Of a stretch of 64,000 nucleotides of DNA, positions 27,377 to 35,615 are shown piece by piece. This DNA comes from Streptomyces sp. NRRL S-1022. GTDB taxonomy: Bacteria; Actinomycetota; Actinomycetes; Streptomycetales; Streptomycetaceae. The translations under genes and the position numbers were made by a program. The stretch's first letter is position 1. Every line of letters begins with the position of its first letter. The stretch covers positions 248,001-312,000 of the forward strand of contig NZ_JOIU01000011.1 of the NCBI RefSeq assembly GCF_000720135.1, read 5' to 3'. The notes under the pieces were generated by a model, which did no database searches, had not been told where the DNA came from, and saw nothing but the letters and a program-made list of their open reading frames with translations.

Positions 27377-27895
27377 ATGACCAGGTACACCGTGCTCCCC
27401 ATTGACACAGCCGTCCTCAAGGAACTGCGGGTGGCCGACGACGCGGGCCGTCCCTGCGCCCCGTACATCGCGACCCACGACGACATGAACTCCCCGTTGC
27501 GCTGCTGCCTGCGCCCCATCACGCTCGGCGAGCGGATCGCCCTGGTTTCGTACGCCCCGTTGCGTCGCTGGGCCGCCGCGAGGGGTACAGATCCGGGCGC
27601 GTACGACGAACAGGGTCCCGTCTTCATCCACGCCGATGACTGCGACGGGTTCGCTCCCCGCGAGAACTATCCCTTCGATCGGCCGGGCGCCCTGCGTAAT
27701 CTGCGCCGCTATGACGCCCGGGGCCATATCGCAGGTGGCCGCCTTCTGGAGATTCCGGCCGACGCCACGGCCGGCTTCGATGCAGCCCTCGACGATGCGT
27801 TCAACGACCCGGACGTGGTGCTCGTGCACGTCAGAGCAGTGGAATACGGATGCTTCCACTTCGAGGTGCGACGGCCCTCCACCGAGGAGCAATAA
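27377..27895 (+). CDS. DUF1203 domain-containing protein
   Basis: This encodes 172 residues, close to the usual size of the family. Conserved features include the ARPCAPYIATHD-like N-terminal Cys region (GRPCAPYIA), CCLRPITLGERIALVSYAPL and GPVFIHADDCDGF with clustered Cys/His/Asp residues, and a C-terminal VHVRAVEYGCFHFEV. The function of DUF1203 is unknown. The ATG at 27377 begins the conserved region, and the open frame upstream is not protein-like. It is divergent from the PIG-L gene at 26256-27089. Confidence 0.82.
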   Translation: MTRYTVLPIDTAVLKELRVADDAGRPCAPYIATHDDMNSPLRCCLRPITLGERIALVSYAPLRRWAAARGTDPGAYDEQGPVFIHADDCDGFAPRENYPFDRPGALRNLRRYDARGHIAGGRLLEIPADATAGFDAALDDAFNDPDVVLVHVRAVEYGCFHFEVRRPSTEEQ

Positions 27896-27972
27896 CCGCC
27901 ATGCCACCTGAGTGAGCGGTTTCAGGGGAACGGCTGCGCGCATGGGGCGAGGGGGCTCAAAGTGCGGTTGTG

Positions 27973-28238
27973 ACGCCAGACTTGAGCTCCCCCGCCACCG
28001 CACTGCACGTGGAGAGCGACGACCCGCTCAAGGACGCACCCGGATCTCGCGCTGTCGCGTCCCCCCGTGGGGATCGCTCCACGCCTCACCGATGCCGAGC
28101 TGGTCGCGTTCGCGATGGCGCTCCCGCGAGACCGTCCCCGCGTCATGCAGCGCATCCTCGCGCTGACCGCCACGATCCGGCACAACGACCACACCGGACG
28201 GCCGGTCCTGCGCTCAGTGACCGCCTACGACCACTGAC
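27973..28238 (+). pseudogene. IS982-type transposase remnant with internal deletion
   Basis: The N-terminal signature (TALHVESDDPLKDAP, then after a frameshift GIAPRLTDAELVAFAMA) is joined directly to the C-terminal signature RVMQRILALTATIRHNDHTG ending RSVTAYDH and a stop. The catalytic middle is deleted. No terminal inverted repeats were recognised. Confidence 0.65.
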
Positions 28239-28339
28239 TACAGACCCCTGTGCCCGCCGCGGTGGTCGGATGATGGCCCTGGGCCGCCGGTCGACGACCC
28301 GGCCCTCTTCGCGCAGCAGCTGTCGCAACGGTGTCCCGG

Positions 28340-28873
28340 TCAGCAGTCCAGTGGGGGCAGGTGGGCCAGGCCGGTGTCGAGCATGATGCGGTCGATGGTC
28401 TCGTGCAGGGCGCTGTCGACGCCGACGACGGTCTCCAGGCCGCCGGGCAGCAGATCCCGCGGCCGGTACCAGTCGCGCAGTTGGGTCTCGTCGACGTCGT
28501 CGGCGATCGGCTTGGTGGCGTGCCGGGCGAGGGTCTCCTCGAACGGCACGTCCAGGTAGTAGCCGTGCGTCGGGCCGCGGTGATCGGCGCGCAGCCGGCC
28601 GAGCATGTCGCCGTAGCGGTCGGCGTAGAGGATGCCTTCGACCACGACGTGATAGCCGGCATCCAGGGCGTAGCGGGCCGTAAGGTCGATCAGGCCGATG
28701 TTCGCCGCTCCGGGCCGGTCGTGCTCGCGGAGCACGATGCGGCGCAGGTTGTCCTGGCCGACCAGGGCCAGGCCGCGGCCGAACCGCTCGCGGAGGCCGG
28801 CCGCGACGGACGACTTCCCTGAAGCGCTGTTGCCGCGCAACACGATCAACCGGGTTTCTTCGGTGCCCACCAT
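28340..28873 (-). CDS. P-loop kinase-like AAA family protein
   Basis: This encodes about 177 residues from the ATG at 28873. Walker A GNSASGKSS lies near residue 15, followed by the Q/D segment LALVGQDNLRRIVLREHDRP and the Walker-B-like YHVVVEGILY. The overall plan is that of small-molecule kinases such as chloramphenicol phosphotransferase- or adenylylsulfate-kinase-like proteins. The Lys and Ser of the P-loop are intact, so ATP binding is expected; the phosphate acceptor is unknown. The frame is open upstream to 29020 but that part is Arg/Pro-rich and unlikely to be coding. It is a single gene. Confidence 0.78.
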   Translation of the reverse strand: MVGTEETRLIVLRGNSASGKSSVAAGLRERFGRGLALVGQDNLRRIVLREHDRPGAANIGLIDLTARYALDAGYHVVVEGILYADRYGDMLGRLRADHRGPTHGYYLDVPFEETLARHATKPIADDVDETQLRDWYRPRDLLPGGLETVVGVDSALHETIDRIMLDTGLAHLPPLDC

Positions 28874-29221
28874 CACGACGGTCACGCTATCGACCGCCGG
28901 TGACAGCGCCTGGGGCGTTCCGGGACATCGTCGACCTGATGCCCGGATGGCGGCGATCAGGGACGGGCGAGCGGCGGGTGGAGGCCACTCGACGCACAGC
29001 CGTGGCGGCGGAACCCGCACATCGGTCCGGTGGGCGATGCCGCCGGCCTTGGCGGTGGGCGCTCAGTCGTGAGCAGGATGCCGCGCGGGTGACGTGGTGG
29101 ACTGGCTCGCATCGGTGGACGCCAGGCGCGGCCGGCAGTCGGTCGCCGTGCCGACAGCACCGGCCGTCACGCCGACGCCCGGCCCCGGCCTCTGGGACAA
29201 CCGTGGCCTAGGATCGTCCAC

Positions 29222-30163
29222 ATGGCCCTGATCACCAGTGACGTCGAGCGGTTCCAGGCCGCCAGGCCCCGGCTGGAGGCCATCGCCTACCGGTTGCTCG
29301 GCTCGGCGAGCGAGGCCGAGGACGCCGTGCAGGAGACGTTCCTGCGCTGGCAGGCGGCCGACGTCGAGCGGATCGAGGTGCCCGAGGCCTGGCTGACCAA
29401 GGCCCTCACCAATCTCTGCCTCAACCAGCTCACTTCGGCACGGGCCCGGCGTGAGACGTACGTGGGCAGGTGGCTCCCCGAGCCGCTGCTGGCGGGGGAT
29501 CCGATGCTCGGGCCGGCCGACACCATCGAGCAGCGCGAGTCGGTGTCGTACGCCGTCCTCGTCCTACTGGAGCGCCTCTCCCCCAGCGAACGGGCGGTGT
29601 ACGTGCTGCGGGAAGCCTTCGACTACCCGCACCGCGAGATCGCCGACATGCTCGACATCACCGAGGCCGCCAGCCAGCAGATCTTCCACCGGGCCAAGAA
29701 GCATGTCGCCGGCGGCAAGGCGCGCACCGAGATCGACGAGGCTGCCGCCCGCAGGATCGTCGAGGAGTTCCTGGCCGCGGCGACGAGCGGCCGGACCGAA
29801 CCCCTGGTGCGGCTCCTCACCCAGGACGCCGTCTCGGTGGGCGACGGCGGCGGGAAGGTCGCGGCCCGCGCGAAGGCGTTCGAGGGCGCGCTTGCGGTCG
29901 CCAAGTTCCTGCGCGGCCTGTTCAAGCCCAGCGATGCCAAGCGGGCGTACGTCGGCGGCGCGCCGGAGATCTATGCCGCGACTGCCAACGGTGAGCCCGC
30001 CGTCGTGGCGGTCGTGGACGGCCGGGTCATCGGGATCACCTGCCTTGAGGTGACCGAGCAGGGAATCGTCGCGCTGCGCAGCCAGGCCAACCCCGACAAG
30101 CTGGTTCGCGCGAGCGAGCGGTGGGCCACCGCAGCCCACGGGAACCCGTTGTACATTCTCTGA
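29222..30163 (+). CDS. ECF41-group RNA polymerase sigma factor (SigJ-like)
   Basis: This encodes 313 residues, much longer than an ordinary ECF sigma factor. Regions sigma-2 (to about 90) and sigma-4 (about 115-165) are followed by a SnoaL-like C-terminal domain. All three ECF41 hallmarks are seen: WLPEP (84-88) in the linker, DGGGK (208-212) and NPDKL (290-294) in the extension. In this group the C-terminal extension modulates sigma activity in place of an anti-sigma factor. The target is normally the adjacent COE gene (carboxymuconolactone decarboxylase, oxidoreductase or epimerase); here an FAD oxidoreductase follows 112 bases downstream. Confidence 0.93.
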   Translation: MALITSDVERFQAARPRLEAIAYRLLGSASEAEDAVQETFLRWQAADVERIEVPEAWLTKALTNLCLNQLTSARARRETYVGRWLPEPLLAGDPMLGPADTIEQRESVSYAVLVLLERLSPSERAVYVLREAFDYPHREIADMLDITEAASQQIFHRAKKHVAGGKARTEIDEAAARRIVEEFLAAATSGRTEPLVRLLTQDAVSVGDGGGKVAARAKAFEGALAVAKFLRGLFKPSDAKRAYVGGAPEIYAATANGEPAVVAVVDGRVIGITCLEVTEQGIVALRSQANPDKLVRASERWATAAHGNPLYIL

Positions 30164-30275
30164 TTCGGTGTGACGTGCTTCACATGCGGGTCCTGTCAGG
30201 AATCGTCGGGCTGTCCGGTTCAAGAAGCGAAACCGCACAGACAAGCGGCGGAACTTCGCAGACAGGAGCAGCCTC

Positions 30276-31478
30276 ATGCAGCACCGCATCGTCGTCCTCG
30301 GAGCCGGCTACACCGGAGCCGTCGCCGCCGGCCGCCTCGCCAAGCGGCTGCACCGTGGCGACGTCACGATCACCCTCGTCAACCCCGAGCCCGACTTCGT
30401 CGAGCGCGTCCGGCTGCATCAGCTCGCGACCGGTCAGGACCTCAGGCCGCGGCCGTTCAGCGAGATGTTCGCGGGGACGGGCGTGGAGCTGAAGCTCGCG
30501 AGGGTCACCGCCGTGGACGTGGAGCGCAAGACGGTGGCGATCACCGCCACCGACGGCCCCGAGCGGGAAGTGGTGGGCTACGACACCTTGGTCTACGCCC
30601 TCGGCAGCGGCTGGGACGACGGTGGCGTACCCGGCGCTGCCGAACACGCCCACGACGTCTCCAGCCGCCCCGGCGCCCTGCGGCTGCGCGACCGCCTGGC
30701 CGCGCTGGGCGCCGGCCGGCCCGTGGTCGTGGTCGGCGGCGGCCTGACCGGCCTGGAGGCCGCGACCGAAATCGCCGAAGCCCGTCCCGACCTCAGCGTC
30801 ACCCTGGCGGTCCGTGGCACCCTCGGCGACTGGCTCTCGCACAAGGGGCGCGCCCACCTCCGCAAGGTGGTGGACCGACTCGGTATCACGGTCCACGAAC
30901 ACACGGCGGTCACCCGTGTGACGGCGGACGCCGTGACGACGGCCGACGGCCGGACGATCCCTGCCGAGGTCACGCTCTGGACCACCGGCTTCGCCGTCCA
31001 CCCCATCGCCGGGGCCACCACGCTGGAGGTCACCGACCGCGGCCGGATCGTGGTCGACGCCACGATGCGATCGGCCTCCCACGAGGACGTGTACGCCGTG
31101 GGCGACGCGGCCATGGCGATCGGCCCGGGCGGCAAACCCCTGCGGATGTCCTGCGCCTCGGGCGTTCCCATGGCCTGGCAAGCCGCCGACGCCATCGCCG
31201 CCCGCCTCGCCGGCGTCGAGACTCCTCGGGTCTCCATCCGCTACTTCCAGCAGTGCGTCTCCCTCGGCCGCGAGGACGGCCTGATCCAATTCGTGACCGC
31301 CGACGACCGGGCGGTGGAGCGTGCCCTGACGGGCCGTTGGGCCGCCTTTTACAAGGAACTGATCTGCAAGGGCGCGGCCTGGGGCGTCACCCACCCGACC
31401 GCCGGGATGCCGTCGCGACGCCGGCGGGTCGGGCACCCGCGGACCCCGATCGACGCCTCGACCCGGGCTGCCGCCTGA
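30276..31478 (+). CDS. NAD(P)/FAD-dependent oxidoreductase, ECF41-linked
   Basis: This encodes 400 residues of the two-dinucleotide-binding-domain fold. The FAD motif is GAGYTG (9-14), the NAD(P)H motif is VVVGGGLTGLEAA near 150, and the late FAD motif is YAVGDAAMA near 275. It resembles type-2 NADH dehydrogenase/DoxA-like flavoproteins. No C-terminal membrane anchor is visible. The ATG has CAGGAG upstream. As the oxidoreductase next to an ECF41 sigma factor it is the probable regulatory target of that sigma, matching the COE arrangement known for the group. The physiological substrate is unknown. Confidence 0.88.
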   Translation: MQHRIVVLGAGYTGAVAAGRLAKRLHRGDVTITLVNPEPDFVERVRLHQLATGQDLRPRPFSEMFAGTGVELKLARVTAVDVERKTVAITATDGPEREVVGYDTLVYALGSGWDDGGVPGAAEHAHDVSSRPGALRLRDRLAALGAGRPVVVVGGGLTGLEAATEIAEARPDLSVTLAVRGTLGDWLSHKGRAHLRKVVDRLGITVHEHTAVTRVTADAVTTADGRTIPAEVTLWTTGFAVHPIAGATTLEVTDRGRIVVDATMRSASHEDVYAVGDAAMAIGPGGKPLRMSCASGVPMAWQAADAIAARLAGVETPRVSIRYFQQCVSLGREDGLIQFVTADDRAVERALTGRWAAFYKELICKGAAWGVTHPTAGMPSRRRRVGHPRTPIDASTRAAA

Positions 31479-31544
31479 CCCCGAGTCCGGTCCGGGACGA
31501 ACAGGCGTCGCCCGAGTAGTAGGGGGTTGCCGCCGGCAACCCCC

Positions 31545-31740
31545 TCAGACGGAGGCGAGGTGCCGGCCCGGGAAGTCCCGTATTGGCCCGGCCATCTGGT
31601 CCGCGTGGGTCTCCAAGGGGAAATGGCCGGTGGCCGGCATTCCGGGTGCCGTCGTGGGAGCAGACCCGGTACGCCGAGACCGTCGCCGTCCGCGCCGAGA
31701 GCCGAGCGGCAGTTCGCGCCCCGCACCGGAGCGATGACCT
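31545..31740 (-). pseudogene. C-terminal remnant of an alpha/beta hydrolase
   Basis: A leftward frame reads PTTAPGMPATGHFPLETHAD and then QMAGPIRDFPGRHLASV before a stop at 31545. This is the catalytic-His end (GTGHFPxLE-type) of an alpha/beta hydrolase. Nothing upstream in the same strand continues the fold, so only the last 45 or so residues survive. Confidence 0.5.
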
Positions 31741-32225
31741 TTTTCGGCCGGGCGGGCGGCCGGCGGGGCGAGTCGACGGTGACCGGTAGTGCACCCTCAA
31801 GGGCGTGACGTACGCCACGCGGACAGGTCCGATTCGCTCCGGGATATCCGGAAGGGGCGACTCCCCATCAACGGAGGTGCGGCATCCGTTTGCCGGAGCC
31901 CTCGCATACTCCATGGACATCTGAGAAAGATCCATCACACAAAGGACACGGAACGTCACACTTCGTTTACCAAGGACCAGGCCAACCGCGTTCGTGGCAC
32001 CCCTCCGCGGCACGCCAGGACACACCGAACCGGGACGATCACAACGGGCCAATGTCTGGATTGGCCTTGATGCTGCCCTCGCCCGAGATCCAAACTCACT
32101 GCTGTACGGCGAATGATCGTTCGGCCTTTCTCCAGCTGGGTGCTGTTCCCCCATGCCTTCTTCGGCGTGGTCACGCCGCCGTTCCAGCGGCGTGTTCCGG
32201 TCTTTCTCTCTCGAAGGAGTTCGTC
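31741..32225 (+). promoter_or_regulatory. Upstream region of the laz operon with two hairpins
   Basis: This 485-base leader has no supported gene. Two perfect inverted repeats are visible: GGCCAAT/ATTGGCC (32047-32066, 6-base loop) and CACGCCGC/GCGGCGTG (32172-32194, 7-base loop). The second lies 31 bases before lazA and 18 bases before its AAGGAG. The lazA promoter must lie here, but no clear -35/-10 pair could be chosen. The hairpins could be operator sites or act in the mRNA leader. Confidence 0.45.
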
Positions 32226-32429
32226 ATGTCTCTTGGCCAGAACAAGCAGGACGCCCTGGAGCTTCAGGACCTCGCGCTCGACACGGACCTGGACCTCACC
32301 GACCTGACCGTGACGTCGCTGCGCGACACCGCCGCGCTGCCCGAGAACGGAGCCTCGTGGGGCTCCTGCTCGTGCCAGGGCTCGTCGTCGTGTGCGCAGC
32401 CGCAGGACAACGGCCCCGTGGTCCTCTGA
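32226..32429 (+). CDS. lazA: Lactazole-type thiopeptide precursor peptide
   Basis: This encodes 67 residues. The leader (1-43) carries acidic Leu/Asp repeats and the segment LTVTSLRDTAALPENGA that precedes the core in lactazole precursors. The core (44-67) is SWGSCSCQGSSSC followed by AQPQDNGPVVL. The lactazole A core, from memory, is SWGSCSCQASSSCAQPQDM, so this one has Gly for Ala at core position 9 and NGPVVL in place of the terminal Met. By the known pathway, Cys5, Cys7 and Cys13 should become thiazoles, Ser11 an oxazole and Ser4 dehydroalanine, with Ser1 and Ser12 fused into the pyridine. The ATG has AAGGAG seven bases upstream. The first ~20 leader residues (GQNKQDALELQDLALDTD) look diverged from the reference. 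Confidence 0.93.
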   Translation: MSLGQNKQDALELQDLALDTDLDLTDLTVTSLRDTAALPENGASWGSCSCQGSSSCAQPQDNGPVVL

Positions 32430-32705
32430 CCTCACGCAGGATCGGGACCCTGCCCTTCGAACCCGAAGGGCGTGACGCACCGTTCTGATCCGCCGCCGGT
32501 CCCGCGTTCCGCGAGACCGGCGCATCAGGGTGGTCATCGTGCGGCCGGCCGGCTCGCCCAGGCCCGCCCGGCCGGCCGTACGGGCCCGCGCCCGCTTCCG
32601 CCCAGCCGTCCCGACGCGGACCGCCGAGGCCGCCCGGCCGGCCCGCGTTCCCGCCTGCTCCATCGATCCCACCGCCCTCCGAGCCGTATGCCGGGAGCCC
32701 CTGTC

Positions 32706-35615
32706 ATGTCGTACCCCACCTCGCCGGCAGCCCCGGTGCGCGTGCCGCCGCCTGACCGGGCCACCCCGTCAGGACCGGCTGGGACAGACACCGAGGCGGA
32801 CCGGCACGATCAGGTGGACGGCTGGGATCCGGCAGACCCGTACGACTGGATGGCGCCGTACGCCCTCGTCCGGACGACCGTGCTCGCGTACCCCGCCGAG
32901 ACCGCCCCTTCCGCCGCGGTGCGGGCCCTGCTCGCCCGGCTCACCGGGCTGGCCGGCCGGGACACCGCTCTGCGGGCGGCCCTGTGCGACGACCTCTTCG
33001 CCGCGCGCGGCACGCACGACGAGGATTTCCACCGCCGGGTGGTTCTCCCGCTCCGCCGTGCCCTGCACAACGGCCGTGAGCCCCGCCCCGCCCTCCTCGG
33101 GCGACTCGGCACCCTTCCCGACCGGGTGCCGCGGCTCGTCGACTGGCTCGCCCTGCGTGAGCTGCGTGCCCGGCTGCTGGACGAGCTGGGCGCGGCCGTC
33201 CCGCACGCCCTGGCCGCCGAACGCGGCGCACTCGCCGACCTCTGCCGTTCCCCCGCCTTCACCCGGGCCATCGCCCTGACCAGTGCCGACCTGCTGCAGG
33301 CGGTCAGCAGGGCCGGCGAGGGCGCGACCGGGCGGTGGGTACGCAAGCAGGAGGCCTCGGTTCTGCGGCACGCCCTGCGGGCCAGTACGAAGACCAGTCC
33401 GCTGTCGTGGTTCACGGCCATCGGGTGGGCGGCCGAGCCGATCGCCGGCACCACGTCCACCGCCGCCCCCGCGCCCCAGCCCGCCACCACGCCCACCGCC
33501 GCGCCGGTCTCCGTCGTCAAGGAGAACCGCACGCTCGTCGCTGCGCTCACCGCGGCCCTGCTCGACGAGCCGCGCCGCCGCCGTGCCCTTCCCCACCGGA
33601 TGACGAGCACAGCTCGGGTGGCCGACGGGCGGGCCCGCTTCGCCCGCGCGGAAGCGCTGTTCGCCGGTGGCCGGTACCTGGTCAGCAGGGAGGACACGGC
33701 GGAGGTGGCCGCCCGCCCCGCGCTGGACACGCTGGCCGCCGCCCTCGCCGACGGCCCGCTCACCCTCGGCACGCTGACTGCCCGGCTCGCGGCCGGCCTG
33801 GGGCGCACGGCCGACGACTCCGCCGTCACGCGCTTCGTGGACCGGCTCGCCGATTCGGGACTCCTCGTGGCCGCCGAGCCGGTCGACCCGCAGCGCCCCG
33901 CTCCCCTCCTGGCACTCGCCGACTGGCTGAGCCAATGGCCCGCGGACGCCTTGCTGGCCGACCGGATCTCCCGACTCGCCCACGACACGGCCCGGTTCTC
34001 GACCACCCCCGCCACCGAACGCCCCGCCCTGCTCGCCTCCCTGACCGGCCGCTGGCACGAGCTGCTCGCCGACACCGGGCGGCCCGTCGCGGCCGACGCG
34101 GCCCCGCTGACGGTCCTCACGGAGGATGTCGTCTTCCCCGTTCCCCTGTCCCCGCGCCGCCCGACGACCGCACCGGATACGCCGGATACGGGTGCGGACA
34201 CGACGGGAGCGCCGTACGAGGACCGTCCTGCCGGGTACGATCCGTTCACCTCCGCCGATCACGCCGCGCTCACCGAACTCGCCTCGGTGGCCGAGCTGTT
34301 CGACCTGGGGCATGTGATGAGCCGGGTCGCCCGGGACCGCTTCGTCGCCCGCTACGGGGAAGGCGGCGTCTGCCGCGACCCATGGGACTTCGGCGCCGAC
34401 ACCGCCGCCGCCTGGGACGAATCCGGCAGCCACATGGCCCGGCCGTCCGACGATCCCGGACTGCCGGCCGGACTGGCCGAACTCACCCGGCTGCGTGAGG
34501 AGTTCACCCAGCTGGCACGGGATGCGGCAGGACCGGCCGGGGAGACGGCCGCCGAGATCCTCCTGCCGGCCGGTCCCGTTCGTGCCCTCGCCGCCCGCCT
34601 GCCCGACTGGACGGCCGCCCGGCCCGTCAGCTACTCCCTCTTCGTCCAACGGGCCGACGTCGCCCAACTGGCTCAAGAAGCAGACCTGTTGTGCGTCAAC
34701 CACGTCTACGGCGGCTGGGGCCGGTTCACCAGCCGTTTCCTCGACGCCCTGCCGGCGAGCGCGGCGGCCGCGGTCGGCGAGCGCGTGCGGCGGGGCCTCG
34801 GGGACGCTCGGGCGGCCCAGATCCGGCCGGTGGGCGGGTTCAACGCCAACCTCCACCCGTTGCTGCTCACCGAGGAGGTCGGGCCCGACCGCGGCCGGAC
34901 GTCCCTCTCCGAGGCCGACGTGGATCTCGTCCACGACACGGCCACCGACCGGCTGCGGTTCCGGGTACGGGCGACCGGTGACCTGCTGGACGTGCTCTAC
35001 CTGGGTTTCCTCGCCCCGGTCATGCTGCCGCAGCGGCTCGCGCCGTACCTCTGCGACCATCCGGCGGGAGTGGTGGACTTCCGCCCGCTGCTGCCCCGGC
35101 ACGTCATGGCCGCGCCGGGCGGACAGGTGGTCCGTACACCACGGCTGCGCCACCGCCACCTGGTGCTGGCCCGGCGCCGTTGGCACTTCGGGCCGGCCGC
35201 GCTCGACGCGCTGCGCGCCGACCTCGCCGCGGAGGAGCGGGAGGTGCCGGCCGCTGCGGTGGCCCGCTGGCGGGCCCTGCTGGACCTGCCGGAGCAGGTG
35301 TTCGTGCACCCGGTTCCGCAGCCCCCGGCCGGGCGCGCCGTCGACGACTTCGTCGCGCGGCTGCGGGCGCCCAAACCGCAGGCGCTCGACCTGGGCAACG
35401 CCCTGCACCTGCGCTGCCTGGGCAATTGGCTGACACGTCATCCCCGGGGCGTCGTCCTGGAGGAGGCCCTGCCCGTCTTCGGCGGCCGGGACCGGCCCGC
35501 CCGTGCCGTCGAGTCCGTCGTCGAAACGTACCGCCCGGCACGCCACCGTACGGCCGCCCCTGCCGCACTTCGGCCCACCGCCCCGCCCGCAGCCCGTCGA
35601 GGAGGCACCCGATGA
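32706..35615 (+). CDS. lazB: tRNA-Glu-dependent Ser glutamylating dehydratase subunit (LazB-like)
   Basis: This encodes 969 residues with the lantibiotic dehydratase N-terminal (LanB, glutamylation) domain. In thiopeptide pathways this half transfers glutamate from glutamyl-tRNA to core serines, and a separate protein (LazF here) eliminates it to give dehydroalanine. The family-typical segment LLCVNHVYGGWGRFTSRFL and the C-terminal lantibiotic-dehydratase part support this. A Pro/Thr/Ala-rich insert (about residues 250-270) and a Thr/Asp/Gly-rich one (near 490-510) interrupt the fold. The ATG at 32706 is chosen because GGGAG precedes it; the frame opens earlier but upstream is Arg/Pro-rich. 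Its stop overlaps the lazC start (ATGA). Confidence 0.9.
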   Translation: MSYPTSPAAPVRVPPPDRATPSGPAGTDTEADRHDQVDGWDPADPYDWMAPYALVRTTVLAYPAETAPSAAVRALLARLTGLAGRDTALRAALCDDLFAARGTHDEDFHRRVVLPLRRALHNGREPRPALLGRLGTLPDRVPRLVDWLALRELRARLLDELGAAVPHALAAERGALADLCRSPAFTRAIALTSADLLQAVSRAGEGATGRWVRKQEASVLRHALRASTKTSPLSWFTAIGWAAEPIAGTTSTAAPAPQPATTPTAAPVSVVKENRTLVAALTAALLDEPRRRRALPHRMTSTARVADGRARFARAEALFAGGRYLVSREDTAEVAARPALDTLAAALADGPLTLGTLTARLAAGLGRTADDSAVTRFVDRLADSGLLVAAEPVDPQRPAPLLALADWLSQWPADALLADRISRLAHDTARFSTTPATERPALLASLTGRWHELLADTGRPVAADAAPLTVLTEDVVFPVPLSPRRPTTAPDTPDTGADTTGAPYEDRPAGYDPFTSADHAALTELASVAELFDLGHVMSRVARDRFVARYGEGGVCRDPWDFGADTAAAWDESGSHMARPSDDPGLPAGLAELTRLREEFTQLARDAAGPAGETAAEILLPAGPVRALAARLPDWTAARPVSYSLFVQRADVAQLAQEADLLCVNHVYGGWGRFTSRFLDALPASAAAAVGERVRRGLGDARAAQIRPVGGFNANLHPLLLTEEVGPDRGRTSLSEADVDLVHDTATDRLRFRVRATGDLLDVLYLGFLAPVMLPQRLAPYLCDHPAGVVDFRPLLPRHVMAAPGGQVVRTPRLRHRHLVLARRRWHFGPAALDALRADLAAEEREVPAAAVARWRALLDLPEQVFVHPVPQPPAGRAVDDFVARLRAPKPQALDLGNALHLRCLGNWLTRHPRGVVLEEALPVFGGRDRPARAVESVVETYRPARHRTAAPAALRPTAPPAARRGGTR

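Noticed and set aside
31387..32154. Leftward 255-codon ORF before lazA
   Set aside because: Arg/Pro/Ser-rich composition without start signal. The true remnant on this strand is in another frame (31545-31740).
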